A stretch of 64,000 bases of DNA, from the NCBI RefSeq assembly GCF_027923225.1, contig NZ_BSDI01000039.1:10436-74435 (forward strand), given 5' to 3'. Shown piece after piece: positions 35,380 to 44,404 of this stretch. A program made the position numbers and the translations under genes. The notes beneath the pieces were generated by a model. It was given only the letters and a program-made list of their open reading frames with translations, was not told the DNA's origin and did not search any database. Source of the DNA: Phytohabitans aurantiacus. Lineage in GTDB: Bacteria; Actinomycetota; Actinomycetes; Mycobacteriales; Micromonosporaceae. Within the stretch, counting starts at the first letter, position 1. Each line of letters opens with the position of its first letter.

Positions 35380-36272
35380 CCCTTCACCGCCCCGATGAGT
35401 ACGCCCTTGATGAAGTGGCGCTGGATGAATGGGTAGACGGCGACGATGGGCGCCACGGTGAGCACGACGACGGCCATCTTGATCGCCTCGGTGGGTGGCA
35501 TGGTGACGCCGACGGTGGCGCCGGAGGTGTGCGGTGCCTGGCCGGCCAGCAGATAGCTCTGCAGTACTCGCTGGATGGGGTACATGTCGTTGCGGTCGAT
35601 GAACAGCAGGGCGTCGAACCAGACGTTCCAGTAGCCGACGGCGTAGAACAGGCCGATGACGGCGACGACCGCTTTGGACAGTGGCAGCACGATGCGGCCG
35701 AGGATGCGAAAGTCGCTGGCGCCGTCGATTCTGGCGCTGTCGAGCAGCTCCTGGGGGATGCCCTGGAAGAAGCCGCGGACGACGACCAGGTTGAACACGC
35801 TGATGGCCGAGGGCAGGATCAGCGCCCAGATGGTGTCTTTGAGGCCGAGGCCGGTGACCACCAGGTATTTGGGCACCAGCGGCGGGTAGACCAGGAACGG
35901 CAGCAGGAAGTACGCCAGCAGCCAGCGGCTGCCGAGCGAGCGTGGCCGCGACAGGCCGTAGGCGGCGAGCACGGTGACGGTCAAGGCCAGCGCGGTGCCG
36001 ATGACGGTGACGAGGGTGCTGATCCACAACGCCCGGGTGACCGCACCGCCCGAGAGGATGGTCCGGTACGCGGAGACGTCGATGCCCTTGGGGATGACCA
36101 CGAACCCGCCGGCCTCGGCGATCGTCTCGCGGGACGACAGGCTGGTCACCAGGATCACCCACAGTGGAAAGAGCACTCCCAGCACGAGCAGCGCGAGTGC
36201 GGCGGCCTTGAGGGTCTGGCCGATCGGGGTCGGCTTCTCCTCCCAGACCGGGCGGGTCGTCTTGACGCTCAC
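35376..36272 (-). CDS. Carbohydrate ABC transporter permease (LplC type)
   Basis: A 298-residue membrane protein of the MalG/LplC family. The first segment is AAALALLVLGVLFPLWVILV. The EAA loop reads LLDSARIDGASDFRILGRIVLPLSK (about 182-206), and the end PFIQRHFIKGVLIGAVKG is typical of LplC proteins. The GTG start at 36272 overlaps the TGA of the upstream permease gene, and its own stop overlaps the ROK start. With the 36269 product it forms the channel of an oligosaccharide importer. No ATPase gene is present in the operon. Confidence 0.9.
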   Translation of the reverse strand: MSVKTTRPVWEEKPTPIGQTLKAAALALLVLGVLFPLWVILVTSLSSRETIAEAGGFVVIPKGIDVSAYRTILSGGAVTRALWISTLVTVIGTALALTVTVLAAYGLSRPRSLGSRWLLAYFLLPFLVYPPLVPKYLVVTGLGLKDTIWALILPSAISVFNLVVVRGFFQGIPQELLDSARIDGASDFRILGRIVLPLSKAVVAVIGLFYAVGYWNVWFDALLFIDRNDMYPIQRVLQSYLLAGQAPHTSGATVGVTMPPTEAIKMAVVVLTVAPIVAVYPFIQRHFIKGVLIGAVKG

Positions 36273-37207
36273 TTCGCGTAGATCCCTTGCTCGCCGAGTC
36301 GGTGTGCCACCTTGTTGGCCGCGAGGATCAGGCACAGGCCGATGGCGGCTTTGAACAGCCCCGCCGCGGCGCCGTACCCGTAGTTGCCGGTGGCGATGGA
36401 GAAGTAGTAGACGAAGGTGTCGAGTACCTCGGAGGCTTCGCGGCCGACGGCGTCGCGTTGCAGGATGAACTGTTCGAAGCCGACCGAGAGCGCGTCGCCG
36501 AGGCGGAGGATGAGCAGCAGGACGATGACCGGGCGCAGGCCGGGCAGGGTGATGTGCCACAGCCGGCGCCATCGTCCGGCGCCGTCTGCCGCGGCTGCTT
36601 CGTAGAGGTTCTGGTCGATGGTGGACAGTGCGGCGAGGAAGACGATGGTGCCCCAGCCGATGTCCTTCCAGACGGCCTCGGCGGTGACCAGAAGGATGAA
36701 CGTGTCGGGGTTGGTCATGATGTTCCACGGCTGGAGGTCCGCCTCGCGCATGGTTTGGGCGAGGAGGCCGGCGCCGCCGAGCATCTGCACGAAGAAGGTG
36801 ATGACCAGCACCCAGCTGAAGAAGTGGGGCAGGTACACGACGGTCTGGATGAAGCCCCGAACCCTGCTGGAGAGCAGGCTGTGCAGCAGGATCGCCAGCA
36901 GGATCGGCAGCGGGAAGAAGAAGACGAGCTGGAACGCCGTGATGGTGAGGGTGTTGCGCAGGGCGTGCCAGAACGCCGGGTCCTCGAACAGCAGCTGGAA
37001 CTGGCCGAAGCCGATCCACTCGCTGTGCAGGAACGCTTCGAGCGGGTTGTCGCCCAGGTAGGGGTTGTAGTCCTGGAAGGCGATGACGTTGCCGGCGATG
37101 GGCACGTAGCTGAACACGAGCAGGATCAGGAAGCCGGGCGCCACCATCACCAGCAGTTGCCAGTCGCGCTGGAGGCGTACCCGGAAAGGGATCCGGGGTC
37201 TTTTCAT
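36269..37207 (-). CDS. Carbohydrate ABC transporter permease (LplB type)
   Basis: A 312-residue membrane protein. It begins MKRPRIPFRVRLQRDWQLL, followed by VMVAPGFLILLVFSYVP, typical of LplB/YtcP-partner permeases. The EAA loop is LYEAAAADGAGRWRRLWHITLPGL (about 200-223). The ATG at 37207 overlaps the TGA of the binding-protein gene by 4 nt, and the stop overlaps the next GTG. LplB/C systems in actinobacteria and firmicutes import pectin- or hemicellulose-derived oligosaccharides; the nearby GH43 gene suits that. Confidence 0.9.
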   Translation of the reverse strand: MKRPRIPFRVRLQRDWQLLVMVAPGFLILLVFSYVPIAGNVIAFQDYNPYLGDNPLEAFLHSEWIGFGQFQLLFEDPAFWHALRNTLTITAFQLVFFFPLPILLAILLHSLLSSRVRGFIQTVVYLPHFFSWVLVITFFVQMLGGAGLLAQTMREADLQPWNIMTNPDTFILLVTAEAVWKDIGWGTIVFLAALSTIDQNLYEAAAADGAGRWRRLWHITLPGLRPVIVLLLILRLGDALSVGFEQFILQRDAVGREASEVLDTFVYYFSIATGNYGYGAAAGLFKAAIGLCLILAANKVAHRLGEQGIYAK

Positions 37208-38862
37208 CGTCCTGCCTCGGACAGCGCCTTGGCCAGCAGGTCCCTCGCCTCCTCGCCGCCGTTGGCCTTCCACTCCGCGACGATGGAGTCCACATCGGAC
37301 ATCGGTCGGCGGCCGCGGAGCACGTCGGTGAACTTCTCCTCGGCCGGCACGGCGAACGCCTTGAACTTGTCCGGCATCTCGACCTTCAGCCCTTCCCAGG
37401 GATCCGCCTCGAGATACTTGACGGTCTCGTTGGACCAGCCCAGCAGGTCGCGCACGTAGTTCGGGGTGTCGGGGAACGGCCCGATGGTGGGGTTACGGCC
37501 GCTGATGAAGAAGTACTGGTTGGCGATTTCCTTGAAGGCCAGGTCGGTCTTGACCGGCCCGTTCGGGGTCATGGTGTGGTGCTTTCCCTCGACGCCGTAT
37601 TCGCGCAGGAGCGCCTCCTGGGAACCCACCGGGGCGGAACACCAGTTGATGACGCGCAGCAGCTCCTCGACCCGCTCCTTGCCGGCGCCCTTCTTGATGA
37701 ACGTGAAGGAGATCGGCTCGTCGGCGCGCCACATCAAGGGGTCGCCGCCGGTGGCCGAGAAGACCGGCACGGGCTGGATGTTCAGCTTCGGGTTGACCTT
37801 CTGGTGCTCGGCCTGGGCACCCTGCCAGAAGCCGACACCGGCCTGCTTGAACACGATGCTGCCCGCCTGCGCGAACAGCAGACCGGCGTCGGCGCCCTTG
37901 CTGGCCACGATGTCCGGGTGGACGAGACCGTCCTTGTAGATTTTGGCCATCACCTCCAGTGCCTGCCGGTACTCCGGCGTCTCGTACTTGAACTCGGGTG
38001 TCTTGTCGGCCTTGAGCCGCCACCCGAACTTCGAGCCGGGCACCTTGTGATAGATCTGGATCATCGGGAAGACGTCGTCGAACGCCCACGCGTTCTTGGC
38101 CGGGTCGGTCACCTGCTTGGCCATGGTGAGCAACTCGTCGAGGCTCTTCGGGATGGCGAGTCCGCGGGCCTCCAGCAGGTCCTTGCGGGTGAAGAGCGCC
38201 CACGGGAACGGGCCGTCGCTGGGGTTCGGCACGGCCATCAGCCGTTCGTTCCACACCGCGTGGCGCCAGGACGCGGTCGGATACGACGCGAGCATCGGGT
38301 ACGCGTTGACCGCGTCACCCTTGAGATGGTCGGTGAGGTCTTCGAACAGTGCCTTGACCGCCTCGGAGAAGCGCGGGATCTTCGCTATCTCCCAGCCCGG
38401 CACGCACAGCAGTTCCGGAACGTCCCGGGCGCCGAGCATCGCGTTCAGCTTGTCGGCGTACGTGTTGCCGTCCTGGGTGGTGAAGTTGACCGGCACGCCG
38501 AGTTCGGCGTTGACCGCCTGCAGGTACGCGCTCTGGCCGATCCCGGGCGGGGCCGGACCCCACACCGGTGTCATCGCGGTGATCTCCTTGCCGCTGGTGC
38601 CCGGCTTGCCGGTGATCGCGTCGATGAGCGTGCTCGGGTACTTGGTGTAGCCACTGGGCACCGGGGGCGTGCCGGCGATGTCGGGGGAGATGTTCAGCGC
38701 CAGCTCCTTGCGCGCCGGCAGCAGGTTGGCGAACTTGTCGAGGTTTTCGGCGCCGCCCGAGGCGGTCGGTTTCTCGCTGCATCCGGCCAGCAGCGGACCG
38801 CCGGCGGTGGCCGCCGCGCTGAGCCCCAGCAGTCCAAGGAAGGTGCGTCTCGAAGCCGTCAT
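37204..38862 (-). CDS. Extracellular solute-binding lipoprotein (LplA type)
   Basis: A 552-residue binding protein with a Tat-like lipoprotein leader (TASRRTFLGLLGLSAAATAG, lipobox LAGC). It has the large two-lobed LplA-like fold (LARKELALNISPDI, TDPAKNAWAFDD, ALLREYGVEGKHH), longer than usual family-1 proteins. It captures oligosaccharides for the permeases encoded just downstream. It is the first gene of a four-gene operon (binding protein, two permeases, ROK regulator) in which every junction overlaps by 4 nt. It is divergent from GH43, and the 242-bp region between carries two GAAA-TTTC boxes. Confidence 0.9.
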   Translation of the reverse strand: MTASRRTFLGLLGLSAAATAGGPLLAGCSEKPTASGGAENLDKFANLLPARKELALNISPDIAGTPPVPSGYTKYPSTLIDAITGKPGTSGKEITAMTPVWGPAPPGIGQSAYLQAVNAELGVPVNFTTQDGNTYADKLNAMLGARDVPELLCVPGWEIAKIPRFSEAVKALFEDLTDHLKGDAVNAYPMLASYPTASWRHAVWNERLMAVPNPSDGPFPWALFTRKDLLEARGLAIPKSLDELLTMAKQVTDPAKNAWAFDDVFPMIQIYHKVPGSKFGWRLKADKTPEFKYETPEYRQALEVMAKIYKDGLVHPDIVASKGADAGLLFAQAGSIVFKQAGVGFWQGAQAEHQKVNPKLNIQPVPVFSATGGDPLMWRADEPISFTFIKKGAGKERVEELLRVINWCSAPVGSQEALLREYGVEGKHHTMTPNGPVKTDLAFKEIANQYFFISGRNPTIGPFPDTPNYVRDLLGWSNETVKYLEADPWEGLKVEMPDKFKAFAVPAEEKFTDVLRGRRPMSDVDSIVAEWKANGGEEARDLLAKALSEAGR

Positions 38863-38911
38863 GGTTGTCCCTTCGTACCGGTGATGGAGGCTCCCGACTT
38901 GGTGAGCACCA

Positions 38912-38921
38912 GAAACTTTCG
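38912..38921. promoter_or_regulatory. GAAACTTTCG box in divergent promoter region
   Basis: The box lies 50 nt upstream of the LplA-type gene start and 184 nt before the GH43 start. It is identical to the box at 31694-31703. It could serve the importer operon. Confidence 0.55.
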
Positions 38922-39074
38922 CTAGTGTGCCGAGAAACGTAGCATAGAGAGGCGTCGACGAATAGAGAAGATTTGGTGCCTACAAGGGGAAGCGGTCCAG
39001 TGCGCCTACTCGCCGTTGACGGCATCGCTGATCTTCACTACGCTCCGCCCAGAAAGCGCTACAGGAAACACCTG

Positions 39075-39084
39075 GAAAGTTTCG
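39075..39084. promoter_or_regulatory. GAAAGTTTCG box before GH43
   Basis: This is the GAAA-N-TTTC motif with a central G, 21 nt upstream of the GH43 GTG start, close to the ribosome site GGAGG. A repressor bound here would block GH43 expression. Confidence 0.55.
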
Positions 39085-39104
39085 AGCCGCTGGAGGACGT
39101 CATT

Positions 39105-40610
39105 GTGAGCACGGCCGGCTGGGTCGACGGCACGTTCGCCAACCCGGTGATCGCCGGCATGCACCCCGACCCGAGCGTCTGCCGCGTCGGCGAGGACTTC
39201 TACCTGGCCTGCTCCAGCTTCGAGTACTTCCCGGGCGTGCCCATCTTCCACAGTCGCGACCTGGTGCGCTGGGAGCAGATCGGCAACGCCCTGGACCGGC
39301 CCAGCCAGCTGTGCCTGCCGGCGGAGACGCCGTCCTCCGGAGGCGTCTACGCGCCGACCCTGCGCCACCACGACGGCCGGTTCTGGCTGATCACCACCAA
39401 CGTCGCGCCCGGTGGCGGCACCTTGATCTTCACCGCGACCGACGCCGCCGGCCCCTGGTCCGAGCCGATCCGCGTACCCGGCGTCGGCATCGACCCCGAC
39501 CTGGCCTGGGACGACGACGGCAACTGCTGGTGCACGTTCGCCGGCATCCACCAGGTGCGCATCGACCCACACACCGGCCAGCCGCTCGAACAGCCGCGGC
39601 GGCTCTGGTCCGGCGCGCCCGGTGCCCAGGCCCCGGAAGCCCCGCACCTGTACCGGATCGGCGACCACTGGTACCTGCTGATCGCCGAGGGCGGCACCGA
39701 GCGCGGCCACGCCGTCTCGATCGCCCGTGGGCCGGCGCCGGACGGGCCGTTCGAGCCGTGCCCGGCCAACCCGATCCTCACCCATCGCGGCACCAACAAG
39801 CCGATCCAGAACACCGGCCACGCCGACCTCGTCCAGGCCACCGACGGCTCGTGGTGGCTGGTGCTGCTCGGCGTCCGGCCGCGCGGCGGCACTCCGGGCT
39901 GGCACGTTTTGGGCAGGGAGACCTTCCTGGTACCCGTCACCTGGGTCGACGGCTGGCCGGTGGCCGGCGACCTGAGGCCGGCGATGCCCGCGCCGGCATG
40001 GTCGCCACACCTCGCCGCCGCACAGCCCGTTCGCGACGACTTCGACGAGGAGAATCCGCACCCGCGGTGGGTCTCGCCGCGCTCCCGGCCGGACGACAGC
40101 TGGTCACTGAAGGACCGGCCGGGCTGGCTGACCCTGTACGCCCGCGGCGGGTCGCTCGACGATCCCGACGTCACGTTCGTCGGCCGCCGCCAGCAGCACC
40201 TGTCCTGCCGGATCCGCACGTTGATCGACCCCGCGGAAGGGTCCGGGGGATTGGCCGCGCGCCTCGACGAGTCGCACCACTACGAGATCGAGGTGGGCGG
40301 CGGGGAGGTGCGGGTGATGGCGCGGACCGGGCCGGTACGCCCGGTGGTCGCCACCCGCTCGGTCCCGGCCGGGCCGATCCGGCTGCGCGTCGACGTCGCC
40401 GGCTCGGACGGCTGGCATCCGCGTGCCGAGCCGGATCGGCTGCGCCTCGGTATCGAAGACGACCGGGGAGAGTTCGACGTGCTGGCTGAGCTCGACGGCC
40501 GGTACCTGTCGACGGAGGTCGCCGGCGGCTTCACCGGTCGGGTCCTGGGAATGTACGCCGCCGCCGGCACCGTCCACTTCGACTGGTTCGACGACGAGCC
40601 GGTCGCCTAG
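39105..40610 (+). CDS. GH43 beta-xylosidase/arabinofuranosidase-like enzyme
   Basis: A 501-residue cytoplasmic glycosidase without signal peptide. The five-bladed GH43 propeller starts at FANPVIAGMHPDPSV (catalytic base Asp in HPDP, about 21). The transition-state Asp lies in GIDPDLAWDDDG and the acid Glu in QAPEAPHLY (about 182). From about 320 there is a C-terminal beta-sandwich (RDDFDEENPHPRW...) as in XynB-type xylosidases. GTG 39105 is used because GGAGG stands 9-10 nt upstream and the fold begins there. It is followed 13 nt later by the LacI regulator and faces the LplA/B/C importer, so imported xylan or arabinan oligomers are likely substrates. Confidence 0.88.
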   Translation: MSTAGWVDGTFANPVIAGMHPDPSVCRVGEDFYLACSSFEYFPGVPIFHSRDLVRWEQIGNALDRPSQLCLPAETPSSGGVYAPTLRHHDGRFWLITTNVAPGGGTLIFTATDAAGPWSEPIRVPGVGIDPDLAWDDDGNCWCTFAGIHQVRIDPHTGQPLEQPRRLWSGAPGAQAPEAPHLYRIGDHWYLLIAEGGTERGHAVSIARGPAPDGPFEPCPANPILTHRGTNKPIQNTGHADLVQATDGSWWLVLLGVRPRGGTPGWHVLGRETFLVPVTWVDGWPVAGDLRPAMPAPAWSPHLAAAQPVRDDFDEENPHPRWVSPRSRPDDSWSLKDRPGWLTLYARGGSLDDPDVTFVGRRQQHLSCRIRTLIDPAEGSGGLAARLDESHHYEIEVGGGEVRVMARTGPVRPVVATRSVPAGPIRLRVDVAGSDGWHPRAEPDRLRLGIEDDRGEFDVLAELDGRYLSTEVAGGFTGRVLGMYAAAGTVHFDWFDDEPVA

Positions 40611-40623
40611 GCAAGGAGGCAGG

Positions 40624-41643
40624 GTGGCAGAGGCCGACGGTGTCGACCCGGCCGGGCCGGTGACGATCTCCTATATCGCCGAGTCGGCCGGGGTGTCCGT
40701 CCCCACGGTGTCCAAGGTGATCAACGGACGCTCCGGCGTAGCCGCGGCCACCCGGGCGCGGGTCGAGGCGCTGATCAGCCGGTACGGGTACCGCAAGCCG
40801 ATCCAGCGCAGCAACATGATGGAGCTGGTCTTCGACGAGCTGGCGCACATGTGGGGCGTCGAGATCATCCGCGGTGTCGAGCAGGTGGCCCGCGAACAGC
40901 GGGTCGGCGTCGTGTTGACGGAGTTCGGCCCGGAACGCAACACCATCCACTACTGGATCGACGACACGATCTCCCGCCGCCCGGACTGCGTGGTGACCGT
41001 GGCCCAGCTCTCGGACGAGCAGCGTGCCCAGCTGTCCGCCCGGGGCATCCCGTACGTGGTCTTCGATCCGACGGTCGAGCTGCCCGACGGGGTGCCGTTC
41101 GTGGGAGCGACGAACTGGACCGGCGGCCGGTCCGCCACCCGGCACCTGGTCCAATTAGGACACCGGCGGATCGGGATGATCGCCGGCCCGGACCGGATCC
41201 TGTGCTGCCGGGCCAGGCTGGACGGCTTCCGCGCCGCCATCGACGGCGCCGGCCTGGCGGTGGACGCCGACCTGATCGTGCGCGCCGGCCTGACCCAGGA
41301 CGAGGGCCGGGCGGCGGCGCGCGCCTTGCTGACCCGGCCGCGGCGTCCCACCGCGATCTTCGCCAGCAACGACCTGCAGGCGTTCGGTGTCTACCAGGCC
41401 GCGCGGGAGCTCGGGCTGCGGATACCCGAAGACCTGAGCGTGGTGGGCTTCGACGACCTGCCACTCGCCGCGCTGGTCGACCCTCCACTGACGACAGTCC
41501 ACCAACCACTGACGGAGATGGCCGTGGCGGCGACGGAGCTGGCGCTCGCGCTGGGGCGTGGCGAGAAGGCGCCGCCGGCGGGCCTGGAACTGGCCACCAC
41601 GCTCACCGTACGCCAGAGCACCGCCCCGCCCGCTGGCTCCTGA
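40624..41643 (+). CDS. LacI-family transcriptional regulator
   Basis: A 339-residue repressor. The N-terminal helix-turn-helix (TISYIAESAGVSVPTVSKV) and hinge helix (ATRARVEALISRYGY) are typical, followed by a periplasmic-binding-protein-like sensor domain with ATRHLVQLGHRRIGMI and AIFASNDLQAFGVYQAA. GTG 40624 has GGAGG 4 nt upstream. It is 13 nt after GH43 and probably controls it by sensing an oligosaccharide. It is the only LacI-type gene in the window, so it is one candidate for binding either the AACGTT boxes or the GAAA-TTTC boxes, but nothing in the sequence settles which. Confidence 0.9.
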   Translation: MAEADGVDPAGPVTISYIAESAGVSVPTVSKVINGRSGVAAATRARVEALISRYGYRKPIQRSNMMELVFDELAHMWGVEIIRGVEQVAREQRVGVVLTEFGPERNTIHYWIDDTISRRPDCVVTVAQLSDEQRAQLSARGIPYVVFDPTVELPDGVPFVGATNWTGGRSATRHLVQLGHRRIGMIAGPDRILCCRARLDGFRAAIDGAGLAVDADLIVRAGLTQDEGRAAARALLTRPRRPTAIFASNDLQAFGVYQAARELGLRIPEDLSVVGFDDLPLAALVDPPLTTVHQPLTEMAVAATELALALGRGEKAPPAGLELATTLTVRQSTAPPAGS

Positions 41644-41670
41644 CCGGGCTTGGCGCGCGGACCTGGCAGC

Positions 41671-41714
41671 GCGGGCCGGGGGTTTCGGCGAGCGCTCGCG
41701 AGCCGCCGGCCCGC
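41671..41714. terminator. Possible terminator hairpin
   Basis: GCGGGCCGG (41671-41679) pairs with CCGGCCCGC (41706-41714), and the loop holds the 12-bp palindrome GCGAGCGCTCGC. It lies between the convergent LacI and ssuB-type genes. There is no T-run, so this is only plausible. Confidence 0.45.
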
Positions 41715-41790
41715 GCGGTGCCCGCGGGAGCATGCGGTCCGCAGCTGGCGCGGACCGGGGCACGCAATGCATGTCAGGACCGGCCGAAGG

Positions 41791-42507
41791 TCAGGAGCGC
41801 GCGGGTACGCCCAGGCGGTCGAGCAGGCGGCGGCGCAGCGGGCCGAACCCGGGGTCGTCCGGGGCGCGCGGGTGCGACAGCGGCACCGGCGCGTCATCGA
41901 CCACCCGGCCGCCGTCCAAGACGAGCGTGCGGTCGGCGAGCAGCAGCGCCTCGTCGACGTCGTGGGTGACCAGCAGGGCGGCGAAGCCGTGCTGGGCGCG
42001 CAGCCGGCCGAAGAGCGCCTGCATACGGAGCCGGCTGAGCGCGTCGAGGGCGCCGAACGGCTCGTCGAGCAGCAGCAGGTCCGGCTCGCGGATCAGAGCG
42101 CGCGCGACCGCGACGCGTTGGGACTGCCCGCCGGACAACTCCGCGGGCCAGGCCCGCTCGCGGCCGGCGAGCCCGACCTCGGCCAGGGCCGCGCCGGTGC
42201 GCCGCCGCAGGTCGGGACCGGTCACGCCGAGCGCCACGTTGTCAGCGACCCGTTTCCACGGCAGCAGCCGGTGTTCCTGGAAGACCACCGCGAGGCTGCC
42301 GCTGACCCGCCAGTCGCCGGTCGCGTCCGGATCGAGGCCGGCGAGGATCCGCAGCAGCGTGGTCTTGCCCGAGCCGCTGCCGCCGAGCAGGGCGACCACC
42401 TCGCCGGCGCCGATCGTGAGGTCTACGCCGTCGAGCACCACCGCGTCGCCGAAGGTGCGCCGCACCCCGGTCGCGGTGACTACGTCGCCCGAAGTCCGCG
42501 CCGCCAT
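41791..42507 (-). CDS. ssuB: Aliphatic sulfonate/nitrate-type ABC transporter ATPase
   Basis: A 238-residue ATPase of the SsuB/TauB group. Walker A is LLGGSGSGKTTLLR (about 41-54), the Q-loop QEHRLLPWKRV, the signature LSGGQSQRVAVARAL (about 125-139), Walker B LLLLDEPFGALD and the switch TH in LLVTHDVDEA. ATG 42507 overlaps the permease gene end by 28 nt, so it is the last gene of the A-C-B operon. It drives uptake of alkanesulfonates or related compounds for sulfur supply; the exact substrate is not shown by the sequence. Confidence 0.88.
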   Translation of the reverse strand: MAARTSGDVVTATGVRRTFGDAVVLDGVDLTIGAGEVVALLGGSGSGKTTLLRILAGLDPDATGDWRVSGSLAVVFQEHRLLPWKRVADNVALGVTGPDLRRRTGAALAEVGLAGRERAWPAELSGGQSQRVAVARALIREPDLLLLDEPFGALDALSRLRMQALFGRLRAQHGFAALLVTHDVDEALLLADRTLVLDGGRVVDDAPVPLSHPRAPDDPGFGPLRRRLLDRLGVPARS

Positions 42508-43307
42508 GTCAGCGCCCTCCTTTCCGCGATCCGCAGGATCTGGTCGGACAGCAGGCCGAGGAGGGCGTAGATGAACAATCCCACCAGGACCACGTCGGTC
42601 TGGCTGAACTCGCGGGCCTCCATCATCAGGAAACCGATGCCGCTCTGGGTGGCGACCGTCTCGCCCACCACCAGGCTCAGCCACGCGGCGCCCGTCGCCA
42701 GGCGCAGGCCGAGGAACAGCGACGGCAGCGCCCCGGGCAGGATGACGTGGCGGATGCGGGCCAGCGCGTTCAGCCCGCAGGTGCGCGCCGCTTCGACCAG
42801 CCGCTCGTCGATGTCGCGGATGCCGGCGTAGATGTTGAAGTACATCGGGAAGAACACGCCCAGGCTGACGAGGGTGATCTTCAGCGACTCGCCGATGCCC
42901 ACCCAGATGATCAGTAGCGGGACCAGCGCGAGGTGGGGGAGCATGCGGGCCATCTGCACGGTCGGGTCGACCAGGTCGTCGCCGATCCGCAGCAGGCCGG
43001 CGACCGAGCCGAGGATCAGCGCGAGGCTGACGCCGATGAGGAGCCCGGCGCCGGCACGGGTCAGCGAGTCCAGCAGGTGGGTGGCGAGGGTGCCGTCGGC
43101 GGCGAGCCGCCAGCCGGTGCGCAACACCTGGCTGGGCGGGGAGAGCTTCTCCTCGGGCAGGACGCCGGTACGCGATGAGATCTCCCAGAGCGCGAACAGC
43201 GCGACGGGCGTCGTGAGCCGCCGCCACCGCCGGCGCCGCGCCGTCCGGGACGCCTTCCCGGGCGCCTTCTCGGCGGTGGCCGGCGGGCGGGTGGCGACCG
43301 TGGTCAT
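42480..43307 (-). CDS. ssuC: Aliphatic sulfonate-type ABC transporter permease
   Basis: A 275-residue membrane protein of the SsuC/TauC type. It has a basic cytoplasmic N-terminus (KASRTARRRRWRRL), about six hydrophobic segments, and the loop LVEAARTCGLNALARIRHVILPGALP (about 157-182), the EAA-equivalent docking site. The ATG at 43307 overlaps the TGA of the binding-protein gene (ATGA). It works with the 43304 binding protein and the 41791 ATPase. Confidence 0.88.
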   Translation of the reverse strand: MTTVATRPPATAEKAPGKASRTARRRRWRRLTTPVALFALWEISSRTGVLPEEKLSPPSQVLRTGWRLAADGTLATHLLDSLTRAGAGLLIGVSLALILGSVAGLLRIGDDLVDPTVQMARMLPHLALVPLLIIWVGIGESLKITLVSLGVFFPMYFNIYAGIRDIDERLVEAARTCGLNALARIRHVILPGALPSLFLGLRLATGAAWLSLVVGETVATQSGIGFLMMEAREFSQTDVVLVGLFIYALLGLLSDQILRIAERRALTWRRGLRAT

Positions 43308-44281
43308 GTCAACGCCCCGGAGAACTGGGTATCGACGCGGGCCTTGATGTCGATCGGCTCGGGGATCAGTTCCAGCTTCGCGAAGCCGTCGGCGATGGCC
43401 TGCAGTTCCTCGCCGATGGCCGGCGTGACCGGGGCCAGCGGCTTGGCGCTGCGGGCGAGGGAGCGCTTCGTCACGTCTTCGGGGATCTTCAGCTCGGGCG
43501 CGAGGACGCGGGCCCGCTCGTCCGGGTTGGCGATGCCCCAGTCGGTGGTGGCGTCGAGCTTGGTGAGCAGGTCACGCACCTGATCGGGCTTCTTCTCGAC
43601 GGCGTCGGGGGCGGCCAGGATGTACTCGCGGTTGCTGGCCAGCCCGGTGGCGTCCGCGAGCACCTTGACGCCGGGCTGCTCGGCCAGGGCGAAGTACGGA
43701 TCCCAGATGATCCAGGCGTCGACCTGCCCGGAGTCGAAGGCGGGCCGGCCCTCGGCCGGCTTGAGGTACTTGACGGTGATGTCCCTCAGGGTCATGTTGT
43801 TGGCCTCCAGCAGCTTGACCAGCAGCCAGTGCACGTTGGAGCCCTTGTTGAGCGCGACGGTCCGGCCCTTGAGGTCGGCGAAGGTCCGGAACCCGCTGCT
43901 CTCCTTGACGAGGACGGCCTCGCCCTGCGGCACCTCGTCCGACGTCGCCACGATCTTGAACTTGATCTTGCCGGCGGCGGCGAAGATGGGCGGCGCCTCG
44001 CCGGTCTCGCCGATGTCGATCGAGCCAGCCTTGAGGGCCTCGGTCAGGGCCGGCCCGCTCTCGAAGAGCGACCAGGTCACGCCGGGCGCGGCGTTGCGGG
44101 CCTTGAGCAGGCTCAGGCTCCCGTAGCGCTGGTAGCCCACCCGCAACGGCGCGGCCTCACTGCCGGCGGCCTCGTCGCCACCGCAGCCCGCGAGCACGCC
44201 GGCGGCGGCGATCAGGACGGCGCTGAGCGTGGCGATGCGCCGGCGGGCCAGGGCGTCGCGGCGGTTCGGTGACCTGTTCAT
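43304..44281 (-). CDS. ssuA: Aliphatic sulfonate-binding lipoprotein
   Basis: A 325-residue SsuA-like substrate-binding protein, first gene of its operon. A twin-arginine-like basic start (RRDALARRRIATLSAVLIAA) leads to the lipobox VLAGC. The mature part begins PLRVGYQRYGSLSLLKA and contains DIGETGEAPPIFA and VDAWIIWDPYFALAE, both characteristic of sulfonate-binding proteins of the NMT1/THI5-like fold. It delivers substrate to the SsuC-type channel. Related transporters carry taurine, nitrate or bicarbonate, so the substrate remains inferred. Confidence 0.88.
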   Translation of the reverse strand: MNRSPNRRDALARRRIATLSAVLIAAAGVLAGCGGDEAAGSEAAPLRVGYQRYGSLSLLKARNAAPGVTWSLFESGPALTEALKAGSIDIGETGEAPPIFAAAGKIKFKIVATSDEVPQGEAVLVKESSGFRTFADLKGRTVALNKGSNVHWLLVKLLEANNMTLRDITVKYLKPAEGRPAFDSGQVDAWIIWDPYFALAEQPGVKVLADATGLASNREYILAAPDAVEKKPDQVRDLLTKLDATTDWGIANPDERARVLAPELKIPEDVTKRSLARSAKPLAPVTPAIGEELQAIADGFAKLELIPEPIDIKARVDTQFSGALT

Positions 44282-44361
44282 GGGCGCTTAGTCTACTGAA
44301 CCGATGGGATTAGTGGGAAGACCCTCCGGTGCTGGTGGTTGAGTGCACGGGGTCTTGCCGC

Positions 44362-44383
44362 TAATGTACGGACCGGTACGTTA
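44362..44383. promoter_or_regulatory. 22-bp imperfect palindrome, TetR-operator-like
   Basis: TAATGTACGGACCGGTACGTTA has mirrored TAA, GTAC, GTAC and TTA blocks, a layout common for TetR-family operators. It lies 21 nt upstream of the hydrolase ATG. No TetR gene is adjacent. Confidence 0.55.
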
Positions 44384-44404
44384 ATACGGCGAGCGGAGTT
44401 GATC

